Origin: Candidatus Levyibacteriota bacterium
GTDB taxonomy: Bacteria > Patescibacteriota > Microgenomatia > Levybacterales > UBA12049
Assembly: GCA_016204425.1 (NCBI GenBank)
Contig: JACQKR010000029.1
Location: 1 to 27,897, forward strand
DNA: 27,897 nucleotides
Direction of reading: 5' to 3'
Shown: positions 16,033 through 22,364 of the stretch, piece by piece
Layout: each line of letters opens with the position of its first letter
How positions within the stretch are numbered: position 1 is the stretch's first letter
Position numbers and translations under genes: made by a program
The notes under the pieces: generated by a model
The model's database searches: none
Told to the model about the DNA's origin: nothing
Seen by the model: the letters and a program-made list of their open reading frames with translations, nothing else

Positions 16033-16659
16033 ATGGCTAATCTTATTCTCGTGAGACACGGCTATTCAGAATATAACGTGAAGGGATTATGGACCGGTTG
16101 GGACGATCCGGACCTCACACAGGATGGAAAAAAAGAAGCTGAAAAAGCCGCAAAAACCTTGAGAGACATCCCGCTTGACTGCGGATATACCTCTCCGCTG
16201 ATCCGTCATAAAGAGACACTTGAGATCATGAAGCGAGTTTTGAAAAAAACAGACCTGCCAACGACAGTTGCCGAAGCTCTCAAAGAACGAAACTATGGCA
16301 TCTATACTGCAAAAAATAAATGGCAGATAAAGCAGTCACTCGGAGAAGAAGAATTTAAAAAACTCAGGCGGGGATGGGATTATCCTATTCCTGAAGGCGA
16401 ATCACTCAAACAAGTCTATGAACGCGCTGTCCCCTACTTTCTGAGTGAAATTCTGCCAAAGCTAAAAACGGAAAAAAATATTATTGTCTCATCTTCTGGC
16501 AATGTCTTGCGGTCGCTCGTTAAATACTTGGAAAGTATTGGCGATGATGAAATTGCAGACTTGGAAATAGCACCTGGCGAGGTATATCTCTACACGGTTG
16601 ATACGAATGGAGCAATAACGGATAAAGAAATTCGTAATGCTCACCCGAATACTGTCTAA
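16033..16659 (+). CDS. gpmA: Phosphoglycerate mutase, histidine-phosphatase family, second catalytic His replaced (208 aa)
   Basis: The N-terminus LVRHGYSEYNVKGLWTGWDDPDLTQDG is unmistakably of the 2,3-bisphosphoglycerate-dependent GpmA type, with phospho-acceptor H9. TSPLIR and KERNYG with the acid/base Glu follow, and the length is close to normal. The second active-site His, usually in a V-A-H-G-N-S-L-R motif, is absent: the protein reads IIVSSSGNVLRSLVKYLESI, placing Ser at residue 155 where His is expected. The rest of that motif is intact. It may retain altered activity, act as a phosphatase or be non-mutase. The position directly after enolase (3-nt gap) argues for a glycolytic role. 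Confidence 0.88.
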   Translation: MANLILVRHGYSEYNVKGLWTGWDDPDLTQDGKKEAEKAAKTLRDIPLDCGYTSPLIRHKETLEIMKRVLKKTDLPTTVAEALKERNYGIYTAKNKWQIKQSLGEEEFKKLRRGWDYPIPEGESLKQVYERAVPYFLSEILPKLKTEKNIIVSSSGNVLRSLVKYLESIGDDEIADLEIAPGEVYLYTVDTNGAITDKEIRNAHPNTV

Positions 16660-16722
16660 TTCCCTCTTGCTGTAATACACGCAGCATACTATACCCCTTT
16701 GCTTTCAAATTGCAAATAAGTA

Positions 16723-16765
16723 CCTTCGGCCTAGCGAAGCCCTCCTTCGCTAAAGCTACGGAAGG
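16723..16765. repeat. Palindromic intergenic repeat (nested hairpin)
   Basis: Outer arms CCTTC (16723-16727)/GAAGG (16761-16765) and perfect inner arms TAGCGAAG (16732-16739)/CTTCGCTA (16745-16752). In one frame it reads as the AKPSFAKATEG-like peptide that I recall from many CPR repeat-derived ORFs, which is why the long ORF upstream of the ligase gene is misleading. It lies in the 230-nt gap after gpmA. Confidence 0.65.
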
Positions 16766-16792
16766 GCACAGCAAAGATTTGACTGTGTGCCT

Positions 16793-16818
16793 CCGAAGCC
16801 CAATAGGGCGAAGGGGCA
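16793..16818. repeat. 26-bp repeat, copy 1
   Basis: Begins CCGAAGCCCAATAGGGCG and continues to GGGGCA; it contains the palindrome GCCC-AATA-GGGC. An identical 26-bp copy lies at 20979-21004 beside the insertion sequence, and both are preceded by TGCCT. Confidence 0.75.
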
Positions 16819-16889
16819 AAGCTACGGTAGGTATATACCAAATTTTGCAAAATGATTGCGGAGTGGTATACAATTTATTAAGCGTATTT

Positions 16890-18539
16890 ATGTCCCAACA
16901 ATATACATCTTCCTACTGGCAAGAGAGAAAAGAAGACGTTGCCTGGCTTGATGAGCAAAGTCTCAATGCCGCATACAACGCAGTCGATAAGCATTTGGAA
17001 ACAGGGAATGGGAATAAAACTGCGCTTATTTATGAAGCGGAAGACGGGACTGTCAAACGGTTTTCTTTTCTCGCCCTCTCACAGCAAAGCAACAAATTCG
17101 CAAACTACCTTTTATCCAAGGGTGTCAAAAAAGGCGACCGTGTTTTTCTCTTCCTCCCCCGGATTCCGGAATTATTTATCGGTTTTTTGGGAATATTGAA
17201 AACAGGAGCGATTGCCGGAACAATGTTTTCAGCTTTTCAGAAAGATGCGCTGAGAGACCGCCTCGAAAACTCAGGTGCGACAGTCGTCATTACCGCAAAG
17301 GAGCTCGTTGATCGAATTGAACAAATAAAAAGCGAACTTCCCGAGCTGAAACACGTTCTGATTGTAGATGACGAGACATTTCAAGCAGACCTTGAATTGC
17401 ATCCGGATAATTTTTCCGTCTGCAAGACATCACCTGAAGACTTCGCTTTTATGCTCTACACGTCAGGGACGACCGGCAAACCAAAAGGAATCGTCCATGC
17501 CCACTATGGATGTTTGCAGCAGCATGAAAGCGCCAAGTTGGCACTCGATCTGAAACCGAACGATATCTACTGGTGCACCGCAGATCCCGGATGGGTCACG
17601 GGAATCGTGTATAGCATTCTGAGTAATTGGTCATTAGGCATAACGACTGTTGTGTATGGCGGGAGATTTGATGCTGAAAAATGGTATGAAATTCTTGAGA
17701 AACACAAAGTAACCGTCTGGTACTCAGCGCCAACTGCTATCCGTATGCTCATGGCAAAAGGAACACCTCTTGTCAAAAAATACAACCTTTCCTCACTTCG
17801 CTATCTTGCATCTGTCGGAGAACCGCTCAATCCTGAGGCGGTGATCTGGGGCAAAGAAGCATTTGGCAAATACTTCCACGATACCTGGTGGCAGACAGAA
17901 ACAGGCTCTATTATGATTACCAACACACCGAATCTTGAAGTGAAGCCAGGATCCATGGGCAAGCCATTTCCCTGGGTTGAAGCGGCAATTCTTGATGATG
18001 ACGGCATCCCGGTTCCTGATGAGGAAGAGGGCAATCTTTGCCTGAAGCCCTTTTGGCCTTCTCTCATGCGCACCGTCTGGCAAAACAAGGAAAAATATGA
18101 GAGCTATTTCAAAAACGGCTGGTACTTTTCAGGAGACAGGGCAAAAAAAGACAAAGACGGCTATTTTTGGTTCGTCGGACGCGCTGATGATGTCATAAAG
18201 ACGTCGGGAGAGCGAGTCGGGCCGTTTGAGGTTGAGAGTGCGCTCGTTGAACACCCGTCCGTGGTTGAAGCAGGCGTTATCGGCAAACCCGATGAAATAC
18301 GCGGCGAGATCATTAAAGCATTTGTCGTTCTCAAACCAGGCGTTGAAGGGACAGAGGCATTGAAGACAGAGCTTGCAGAACACGTCAAAAAGCATTTGGC
18401 AGGTCACGCGTATCCAAGAGAAGTAGAATTTATCGACAAATTGCCAAAAACACGATCGGGGAAAATTATGAGAAGAATTCTCAAAGCCAAAGAGCTCGGC
18501 CAGCCCATCGGAGACACCTCAACGCTTGAGGAATATTGA
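16890..18539 (+). CDS. acsA: Acetyl-CoA synthetase-like AMP-forming acyl-CoA ligase (549 aa)
   Basis: Activates a short-chain acid (probably acetate) with ATP and CoA. The adenylate-forming signatures appear in order: LYTSGTTGKPKGIVHAH at about 189-205, TADPGWVTGIVYSI, YSAPTAIRMLM, DTWWQTETG at about 331-339 (Trp in the pocket favours acetate), GWYFSGDRAKKDKDGYFWFVGR, and KTRSGKIMRR with the catalytic, often acetylated, K525. Its size fits the short AcsA form of Bacillus rather than 650-aa Acs. A frame 60 codons longer starts inside palindromic repeats, so I use MSQQYTSSYW, which has TATTAA 8 nt and TATACA 17 nt upstream. Downstream of ppsA-eno-gpmA it could make or consume acetyl-CoA. Confidence 0.9.
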   Translation: MSQQYTSSYWQERKEDVAWLDEQSLNAAYNAVDKHLETGNGNKTALIYEAEDGTVKRFSFLALSQQSNKFANYLLSKGVKKGDRVFLFLPRIPELFIGFLGILKTGAIAGTMFSAFQKDALRDRLENSGATVVITAKELVDRIEQIKSELPELKHVLIVDDETFQADLELHPDNFSVCKTSPEDFAFMLYTSGTTGKPKGIVHAHYGCLQQHESAKLALDLKPNDIYWCTADPGWVTGIVYSILSNWSLGITTVVYGGRFDAEKWYEILEKHKVTVWYSAPTAIRMLMAKGTPLVKKYNLSSLRYLASVGEPLNPEAVIWGKEAFGKYFHDTWWQTETGSIMITNTPNLEVKPGSMGKPFPWVEAAILDDDGIPVPDEEEGNLCLKPFWPSLMRTVWQNKEKYESYFKNGWYFSGDRAKKDKDGYFWFVGRADDVIKTSGERVGPFEVESALVEHPSVVEAGVIGKPDEIRGEIIKAFVVLKPGVEGTEALKTELAEHVKKHLAGHAYPREVEFIDKLPKTRSGKIMRRILKAKELGQPIGDTSTLEEY

Positions 18540-18580
18540 AGCTCCTACTCTCTACGGTAAAGAACTTCTTTTGGAGCTGA

Positions 18581-18648
18581 AATCCGCCGAAGCGGAAAAG
18601 AGCTCTGCATCTCGATATAACTGTTGGGAGATTCCGCGAAGGTGGATT
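18581..18648. repeat. Inverted repeat between convergent acs-like gene and rsmI
   Basis: Arms AATCCGCCGAAGCGGAA (18581-18597) and TTCCGCGAAGGTGGATT (18632-18648) pair over 17 positions with about four mismatches. It fills the 112-nt convergent gap and could serve as a transcription barrier in both directions. Confidence 0.5.
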
Positions 18649-18651
18649 AAA

Positions 18652-19533
18652 TTATTCCTGAACAGAAAAAAGTATAACACACTCGCCCCGTGGTTCCTGT
18701 TTTTTGTATAAAGTAACCGCTTCCGCAATGGCAATCTTGCGAACTTCCTCGTGCACTTTTGTAAGCTCTCGAGCAACAACAATCTCAATGTCGCCAAAGA
18801 CTGACTGCATCTCTTCGAGGGTCTTGACTAATTTATGAGGGGCTTCGAAGAGAATACAGGTTGCCTTCACATACTCCTGGGATTTTTTTATGTTTTCGTA
18901 GAACTTGATTCTGTGCCCCGGCTTTCTTGGCGGATATCCGACAAAGAGAAATTTATCGGGCGGTAAACCGCTTGAGACAAGCGCAGCCAAGACAGACGAT
19001 GGGCCGGGAATCGCCTGCACTTTGATCCCCTGCTTGATACACTCCCGTACCAATCTGAAGCCGGGGTCTGAGATGAGGGGAGTTCCCGCGTCAGAAATAA
19101 GCGCGATATTCAAATCATTTATCAATGCATTTATAATTTCAGGTATGCGGTGATCCTCATTTTGCTCGTAATAGGAGAGTAGTCTCTGATCTTGAACAGG
19201 TCTTACTGTTGGAATCTGATTACTATTGTCATTGCGAGTCCCGCCTTGGCGGGATGTGGCAATCCCATCCGTTTGATCTTGCCTGCCCTGCCCTGCCGGC
19301 AGGCGGGCGGCAGGCAGGGATTGCTTCGTCGCTTCACTCCTCGCAATGACAGGAGAAGTAGCGCCGTCCACGACTAAAAATGAATACCGCGCACGGAGTG
19401 TCTTGAGGAGAAACCCTGCCTTTCTAGTATCTTCACAAGCGATTCCATCAACAGTCAATAAGGTTCTTATTGCACGAATCGTGATATCTTCAAGATTCCC
19501 GATTGGTGTTGCGACAATATATAAAATACCCAT
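18652..19533 (-). CDS. rsmI: 16S rRNA 2'-O-methyltransferase RsmI with an in-frame 41-residue insertion (293 aa)
   Basis: RsmI methylates the ribose of C1402 in 16S rRNA. Family landmarks are ATPIGNLEDITIRAI (residues 8-22), ACEDTRKAG (32-40), RLLSYYEQNE, ISDAGTPLISDPG, IPGPSSVLAALVSSGLP, YPPRKPGHR and LFEAPHK, all tetrapyrrole-methylase-fold features. Residues 62-102 (VIARSEATK... to ...GGTRND) do not belong to the family and are encoded exactly by a 123-bp palindromic element (19228-19350). Without it the protein would be 252 aa. The insert lies in a loop between the EDTR helix and the SYYEQNE segment, so the fold may tolerate it. The gene follows the 99-aa protein by 13 nt and is probably co-transcribed with it. 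Confidence 0.93.
   Translation of the reverse strand: MGILYIVATPIGNLEDITIRAIRTLLTVDGIACEDTRKAGFLLKTLRARYSFLVVDGATSPVIARSEATKQSLPAARLPAGQGRQDQTDGIATSRQGGTRNDNSNQIPTVRPVQDQRLLSYYEQNEDHRIPEIINALINDLNIALISDAGTPLISDPGFRLVRECIKQGIKVQAIPGPSSVLAALVSSGLPPDKFLFVGYPPRKPGHRIKFYENIKKSQEYVKATCILFEAPHKLVKTLEEMQSVFGDIEIVVARELTKVHEEVRKIAIAEAVTLYKKQEPRGECVILFSVQE
19228..19350 (-). repeat. 123-bp palindromic element inserted in frame inside rsmI
   Basis: Perfect 11-bp terminal inverted repeats GTCATTGCGAG/CTCGCAATGAC, internal subterminal GGCAATCCC/GGGATTGC arms, and a GC-rich core made of GCCTGCC/GGCAGGC repeats. Length is 41 codons. Read on the gene strand it begins GTC ATT GCG (V-I-A) and ends CGC AAT GAC (R-N-D), the same frame as the second copy at 25594-25677. 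Confidence 0.88.
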
Positions 19534-19546
19534 GGAATGTTATTGT

Positions 19547-19846
19547 TTATCGTACGGGTGGAAGACCGGCAAATGGTTGTGGTGAGGGACGAGGACTATA
19601 CTCTACCCCAGGCTGCATAACAACTGAAATACTTCGCTGTATGGGTGATTCTAAAATTCCACCTAATCCAATTGGCGCTTCAGTTGTCTGCAATGTCATT
19701 TTTGGTGCTGCTGGTTCTGCTTTAACCAGTGGCTCAACAACAACCGGCATAACGGGTAATACGGCACGTACGTCTAATCCAGGGCCTCTTGGCGCTTGCC
19801 AACCAGCATACCGTTGCAAATCAGCTCCTGACAATCGATCACTCAT
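19547..19846 (-). CDS. Small Pro/Ala-rich hypothetical protein (99 aa)
   Basis: Not recognised. The sequence is low in aromatic residues and rich in Pro, Val, Gly and Ala (VVVEPLVKAEPAAPK, SPRPSPQPFAGLPP), so it is probably disordered. There is no signal peptide or membrane segment. It is accepted as a gene because TAAGAT lies 6 nt before its ATG, matching the leaderless arrangement seen elsewhere, and because rsmI follows by 13 nt on the same strand. The insertion sequence ends 40 nt upstream of its start, so IS insertion may have replaced distal promoter elements. Confidence 0.55.
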   Translation of the reverse strand: MSDRLSGADLQRYAGWQAPRGPGLDVRAVLPVMPVVVEPLVKAEPAAPKMTLQTTEAPIGLGGILESPIQRSISVVMQPGVEYSPRPSPQPFAGLPPVR

Positions 19847-19852
19847 GGCTGT

Positions 19853-19858
19853 ATCTTA
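19853..19858 (-). promoter_or_regulatory. -10 box TAAGAT of the small protein-rsmI unit
   Basis: TAAGAT with 6 nt (ACAGCC) to the ATG at 19846. It lies just outside the IS left end. Confidence 0.5.
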
Positions 19859-19886
19859 CACCCAAATCCACTTGAATGCAAGATTA

Positions 19887-19916
19887 TGTCCTGGCACCCT
19901 AGATAGAGAACGGTTG
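19887..19916. repeat. IS left terminal inverted repeat
   Basis: TGTCCTGGCACCCTAGATAG at the outer part, ending ACGGTTG. It matches the right end at 11 of the first 13 positions and over the last 7. Confidence 0.78.
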
Positions 19917-20897
19917 TCCTCCTTTCTCTTTTAGGTATTCTAGCATAGCTTGTTGTGGCGTCCTGTAACCAAGCGATCTGTGGTAGCGTTTCGTGTTGTA
20001 TTTGGTATTCAGGAGTATGCAATGCGTGTTGATCATATCAATATCATCTAAGAGATCCTCTTGGTAGTTGAAGTATTCATATTCAACAGTCTGGTGGAAT
20101 CTTTCAACTCGTCCGTTTTGTTTGGGACAGTGTGGGTCAGTGAAGTAGTGAGGAATCCTCCACTCCTTCTCCAGTTCATGGTGGAAGTGCAGGAGGTACT
20201 CACTCCCATTGTCAGTGTTGACTGCATGAATTTGGAAAGGAAAGTAGTCTTTGACTCTTCTGAGGAAATCTCTTCCTGATGTTGAGGAGATAGTTTTGTA
20301 GCAGTAGACAAAGCCGTACCGAGAAGCACAATCGATTGCTGAGAAGAGATAGAATTTCCTTCCAAGAACGTAGAAGTACTTGGTATCCATCTGGACAAGA
20401 GAGCCTAATCCCTGGTCTCTGAGGACAGTCTCAGCTTTCATTCTGGCAATGTGTCGTCTCTTCCGCTTCTTCATCTTCTTTCTGTGCTGTGTATTGAGAA
20501 GTTCCGGGTGTCTATTGATGATTTTCTGAATACACTTCCTCCCAACACTGATGCCTTCATCACGGAGCTCTGCTTGAATTTCATACTTTGATTTCTCTAC
20601 ATCGTTGAAACGAATGTCATAAATTCTCTTCTGAAGCCACTCCGGAGTTGTCATCTCACGTACCTTGTGAGGACGTCTTGTCTTCGTATCAAACTCCAGT
20701 GTTCTTAGGTTGTTTCTGTCAAACCTGTTAAACCACCGGTAGAACACACTCTTTGCAATACCAAAGTGTCTACAAGTAAGCTCAGCATTTTTACCATGGC
20801 TGAAATACCAATCAATCCAGCTAAACCTCTTCAGTGCCTCAGGCGACAGAGAAGCAGCCTGAATAACTGGTGTTGGAAGAATACGGAAAGCTCGCAT
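19899..20897 (-). CDS. DDE transposase, IS481-type integrase core (332 aa)
   Basis: An N-terminal helix-turn-helix region (AELTCRHFGIAKSVFYRWFNRF, residues 38-59) is followed by a second DNA-binding segment with a basic patch KKMKKRKRRH (140-149). The RNase H-like catalytic core has D171 in VQMDTKYF, D229 in NTDNGSEYL and E265 in KQNGRVERFHQTVEYE, with the rve-type spacing of 35 residues between the last two. The C-terminal YNTKRYHRSLGYRTPQQAM is typical of IS481/IS3 family enzymes. The gene is intact. A TATAAT box lies 9 nt before the ATG, so even this mobile gene uses the short-leader layout of its host. Confidence 0.93.
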   Translation of the reverse strand: MRAFRILPTPVIQAASLSPEALKRFSWIDWYFSHGKNAELTCRHFGIAKSVFYRWFNRFDRNNLRTLEFDTKTRRPHKVREMTTPEWLQKRIYDIRFNDVEKSKYEIQAELRDEGISVGRKCIQKIINRHPELLNTQHRKKMKKRKRRHIARMKAETVLRDQGLGSLVQMDTKYFYVLGRKFYLFSAIDCASRYGFVYCYKTISSTSGRDFLRRVKDYFPFQIHAVNTDNGSEYLLHFHHELEKEWRIPHYFTDPHCPKQNGRVERFHQTVEYEYFNYQEDLLDDIDMINTHCILLNTKYNTKRYHRSLGYRTPQQAMLEYLKEKGGQPFSI

Positions 20898-20906
20898 GTA
20901 CGAGCC

Positions 20907-20912
20907 ATTATA
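20907..20912 (-). promoter_or_regulatory. -10 box TATAAT of the transposase gene
   Basis: Perfect TATAAT with 9 nt (GGCTCGTAC) to the ATG, located within the IS. Confidence 0.6.
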
Positions 20913-20931
20913 TGATCCTTTCAGAACTTCT

Positions 20932-20962
20932 CAACCGTCCCGTATGTATGGGGGCCTGGACA
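20932..20962. repeat. IS right terminal inverted repeat
   Basis: Reads CAACCGTCCC...GGGGGCCTGGACA on +, the reverse complement partner of the left repeat with one length difference in the middle. Confidence 0.78.
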
Positions 20963-20978
20963 ATAATGTATATGCCTA

Positions 20979-21004
20979 CCGAAGCCCAATAGGGCGAAGG
21001 GGCA
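20979..21004. repeat. 26-bp repeat, copy 2
   Basis: Identical to 16793-16818, 17 bp outside the right end of the IS. It is followed by a small ACACC/GGTGT hairpin at 21009-21027. Together these fill the gap before the ATP-grasp gene. Confidence 0.75.
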
Positions 21005-21034
21005 TAACACACCTTTTCACAGGGTGTAAAGAAT

Positions 21035-22315
21035 TTATACTGGGCGAAAGACGATGCCTAAGTTCATCTTCACAAGTTCCAGTTTATCATGAATTTCCTG
21101 CTTTGTTTTTCCCGCAATATCAACGATTGCATAGCGAAATGAGTAGCCGTCTTGCGGATAGTCAGAGAGTTTTTTTCCTTGGTCAACCATGATTCGTATT
21201 TCTAATATGTCGAATTTTTCTTTTAGTCTTTTATAGTATTTTTCATCCGGTATATATTCAACAAGAAAGTCACGGTGGATTCGAAGCGGAAAGCTGCTTG
21301 CAAGCTTTTTCTCCTTTCGGGATTGTATGATAGGCTTATTGCCTAGAGCAATTTGAATCGCAAAATCTAAATTATTTGATTTATACCATTGTTGCATTAG
21401 AGGAATAAATTGCCCAGACAATCTCGTATTGAATTCGATAATGATCATATGATCACGATCAGTAACAAAGAACTCCAAATTAAATCCAGCATTATCATAC
21501 CCAAGAAGTTGTAATAATTTTTTTAATACCTCTTGTACTTCATCATTGAGGTTTTTTGACAATTCAGAAGGAAAATTAAAGCTAACAAAACTTTTCCGAT
21601 CTTCAGAATAGTCAGACTTTGTATATCCGAGGATAGTGATTTTCCCATGTTGTACTAGCCCGTCGACAGTATATTGATCAAAACTGAGAAGTGGTTGGTA
21701 GAGGAGTGTATTAATTGGTATATATGGTTTTTTAACATGCTTATCAGCTTCATATTGTGAATGAAAGAAGGTATCAAACCATCGTAAGTACTTTCTTGGA
21801 GCTCGTTCGATTGCGTCAAGCCTCTTTCGTAATTCTTTTGGTGTCCGTACCATATATGCAAAGCGTGAGAGAGATCCTTTTGATGGTTTTTCAAAACCAG
21901 GAAACGGGAGGTCAGGAAATTTACGTACTGATGGATTAAGGACATATGTTGGGGGGAAATAGTTATTTGCTTTTGCAGCGAACACACTAAAATACGCTTT
22001 ATGTTGTGCTCGAAAGATTGCTTGCGGGTCAGGGCCTATGAGTCCAAGTTTCTTTGCAGCAAGTGAGGCAAGGATACTCGTATCATCCTGATCGCCAATT
22101 ACTCCATCGACAAGAACGCCTCTTGCGAGAAGATCAGTTATAACAAAGTCAACATATTCATATGGATCTTTCCCAATCTCGTTATAGTAAAAAAAATCAT
22201 ATTTATGCTCAAGGTTTTTGAATTGGTGCATGTAAGTATAAACAAAGGCGAGGATTTTTGGTTTCATGGAAATACTGATTCGTTTATGAAGTTTATTTAG
22301 AGCATGCAATCGCAC
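21035..22315 (-). CDS. ATP-grasp domain protein (426 aa, or 410 aa from an internal start)
   Basis: An ATP-dependent carboxylate-amine/thiol ligase fold of unknown substrate. A Rossmann-like N-terminal domain has GVIGDQDDTSILASLAAKKLG and LIGPDPQAIFRAQHKAYFS, the entrance to the ATP-grasp domain. The nucleotide pocket region begins at FPGFEKPSKGSLSRF. The Mg-binding signature NLEFFVTDRDHMIIIEFNTRLSG gives the two acidic residues and N/R typical of the superfamily. The frame begins at a GTG (22315) with TATATT 8 nt before it. An ATG at 22267 (MKPKILAFVYTY) is the alternative start and better fits the beginning of the fold. It is divergent from the desaturase gene. Confidence 0.82.
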   Translation of the reverse strand: MRLHALNKLHKRISISMKPKILAFVYTYMHQFKNLEHKYDFFYYNEIGKDPYEYVDFVITDLLARGVLVDGVIGDQDDTSILASLAAKKLGLIGPDPQAIFRAQHKAYFSVFAAKANNYFPPTYVLNPSVRKFPDLPFPGFEKPSKGSLSRFAYMVRTPKELRKRLDAIERAPRKYLRWFDTFFHSQYEADKHVKKPYIPINTLLYQPLLSFDQYTVDGLVQHGKITILGYTKSDYSEDRKSFVSFNFPSELSKNLNDEVQEVLKKLLQLLGYDNAGFNLEFFVTDRDHMIIIEFNTRLSGQFIPLMQQWYKSNNLDFAIQIALGNKPIIQSRKEKKLASSFPLRIHRDFLVEYIPDEKYYKRLKEKFDILEIRIMVDQGKKLSDYPQDGYSFRYAIVDIAGKTKQEIHDKLELVKMNLGIVFRPV

Positions 22316-22364
22316 AAGGCGAGAATATATAAAAATATGCTATCATAAACAATACAAATTATAT

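Larger units (their letters stand above)
19887..20962 (-). mobile_element. Complete insertion sequence, 1,076 bp, IS481-like
   Basis: Imperfect ~30-bp terminal inverted repeats surround a single intact DDE transposase. The left end (19887-19916) is TGTCCTGGCACCC...ACGGTTG and the right end (20932-20962, reverse complement) is TGTCCAGGCCCCC...ACGGTTG. The transposase stop codon lies inside the left repeat. No convincing target duplication flanks it (GATTA on the left, ATAAT on the right). The 26-bp repeat copy 2 starts 17 bp beyond the right end. Confidence 0.85.

Noticed and set aside
16710..16889. 60-codon N-terminal extension of the acyl-CoA ligase
   Set aside because: It reads through two palindromic repeats (peptides like SFAKATEG and RSPIGRRG), and the ligase fold starts at MSQQYTSSYW.
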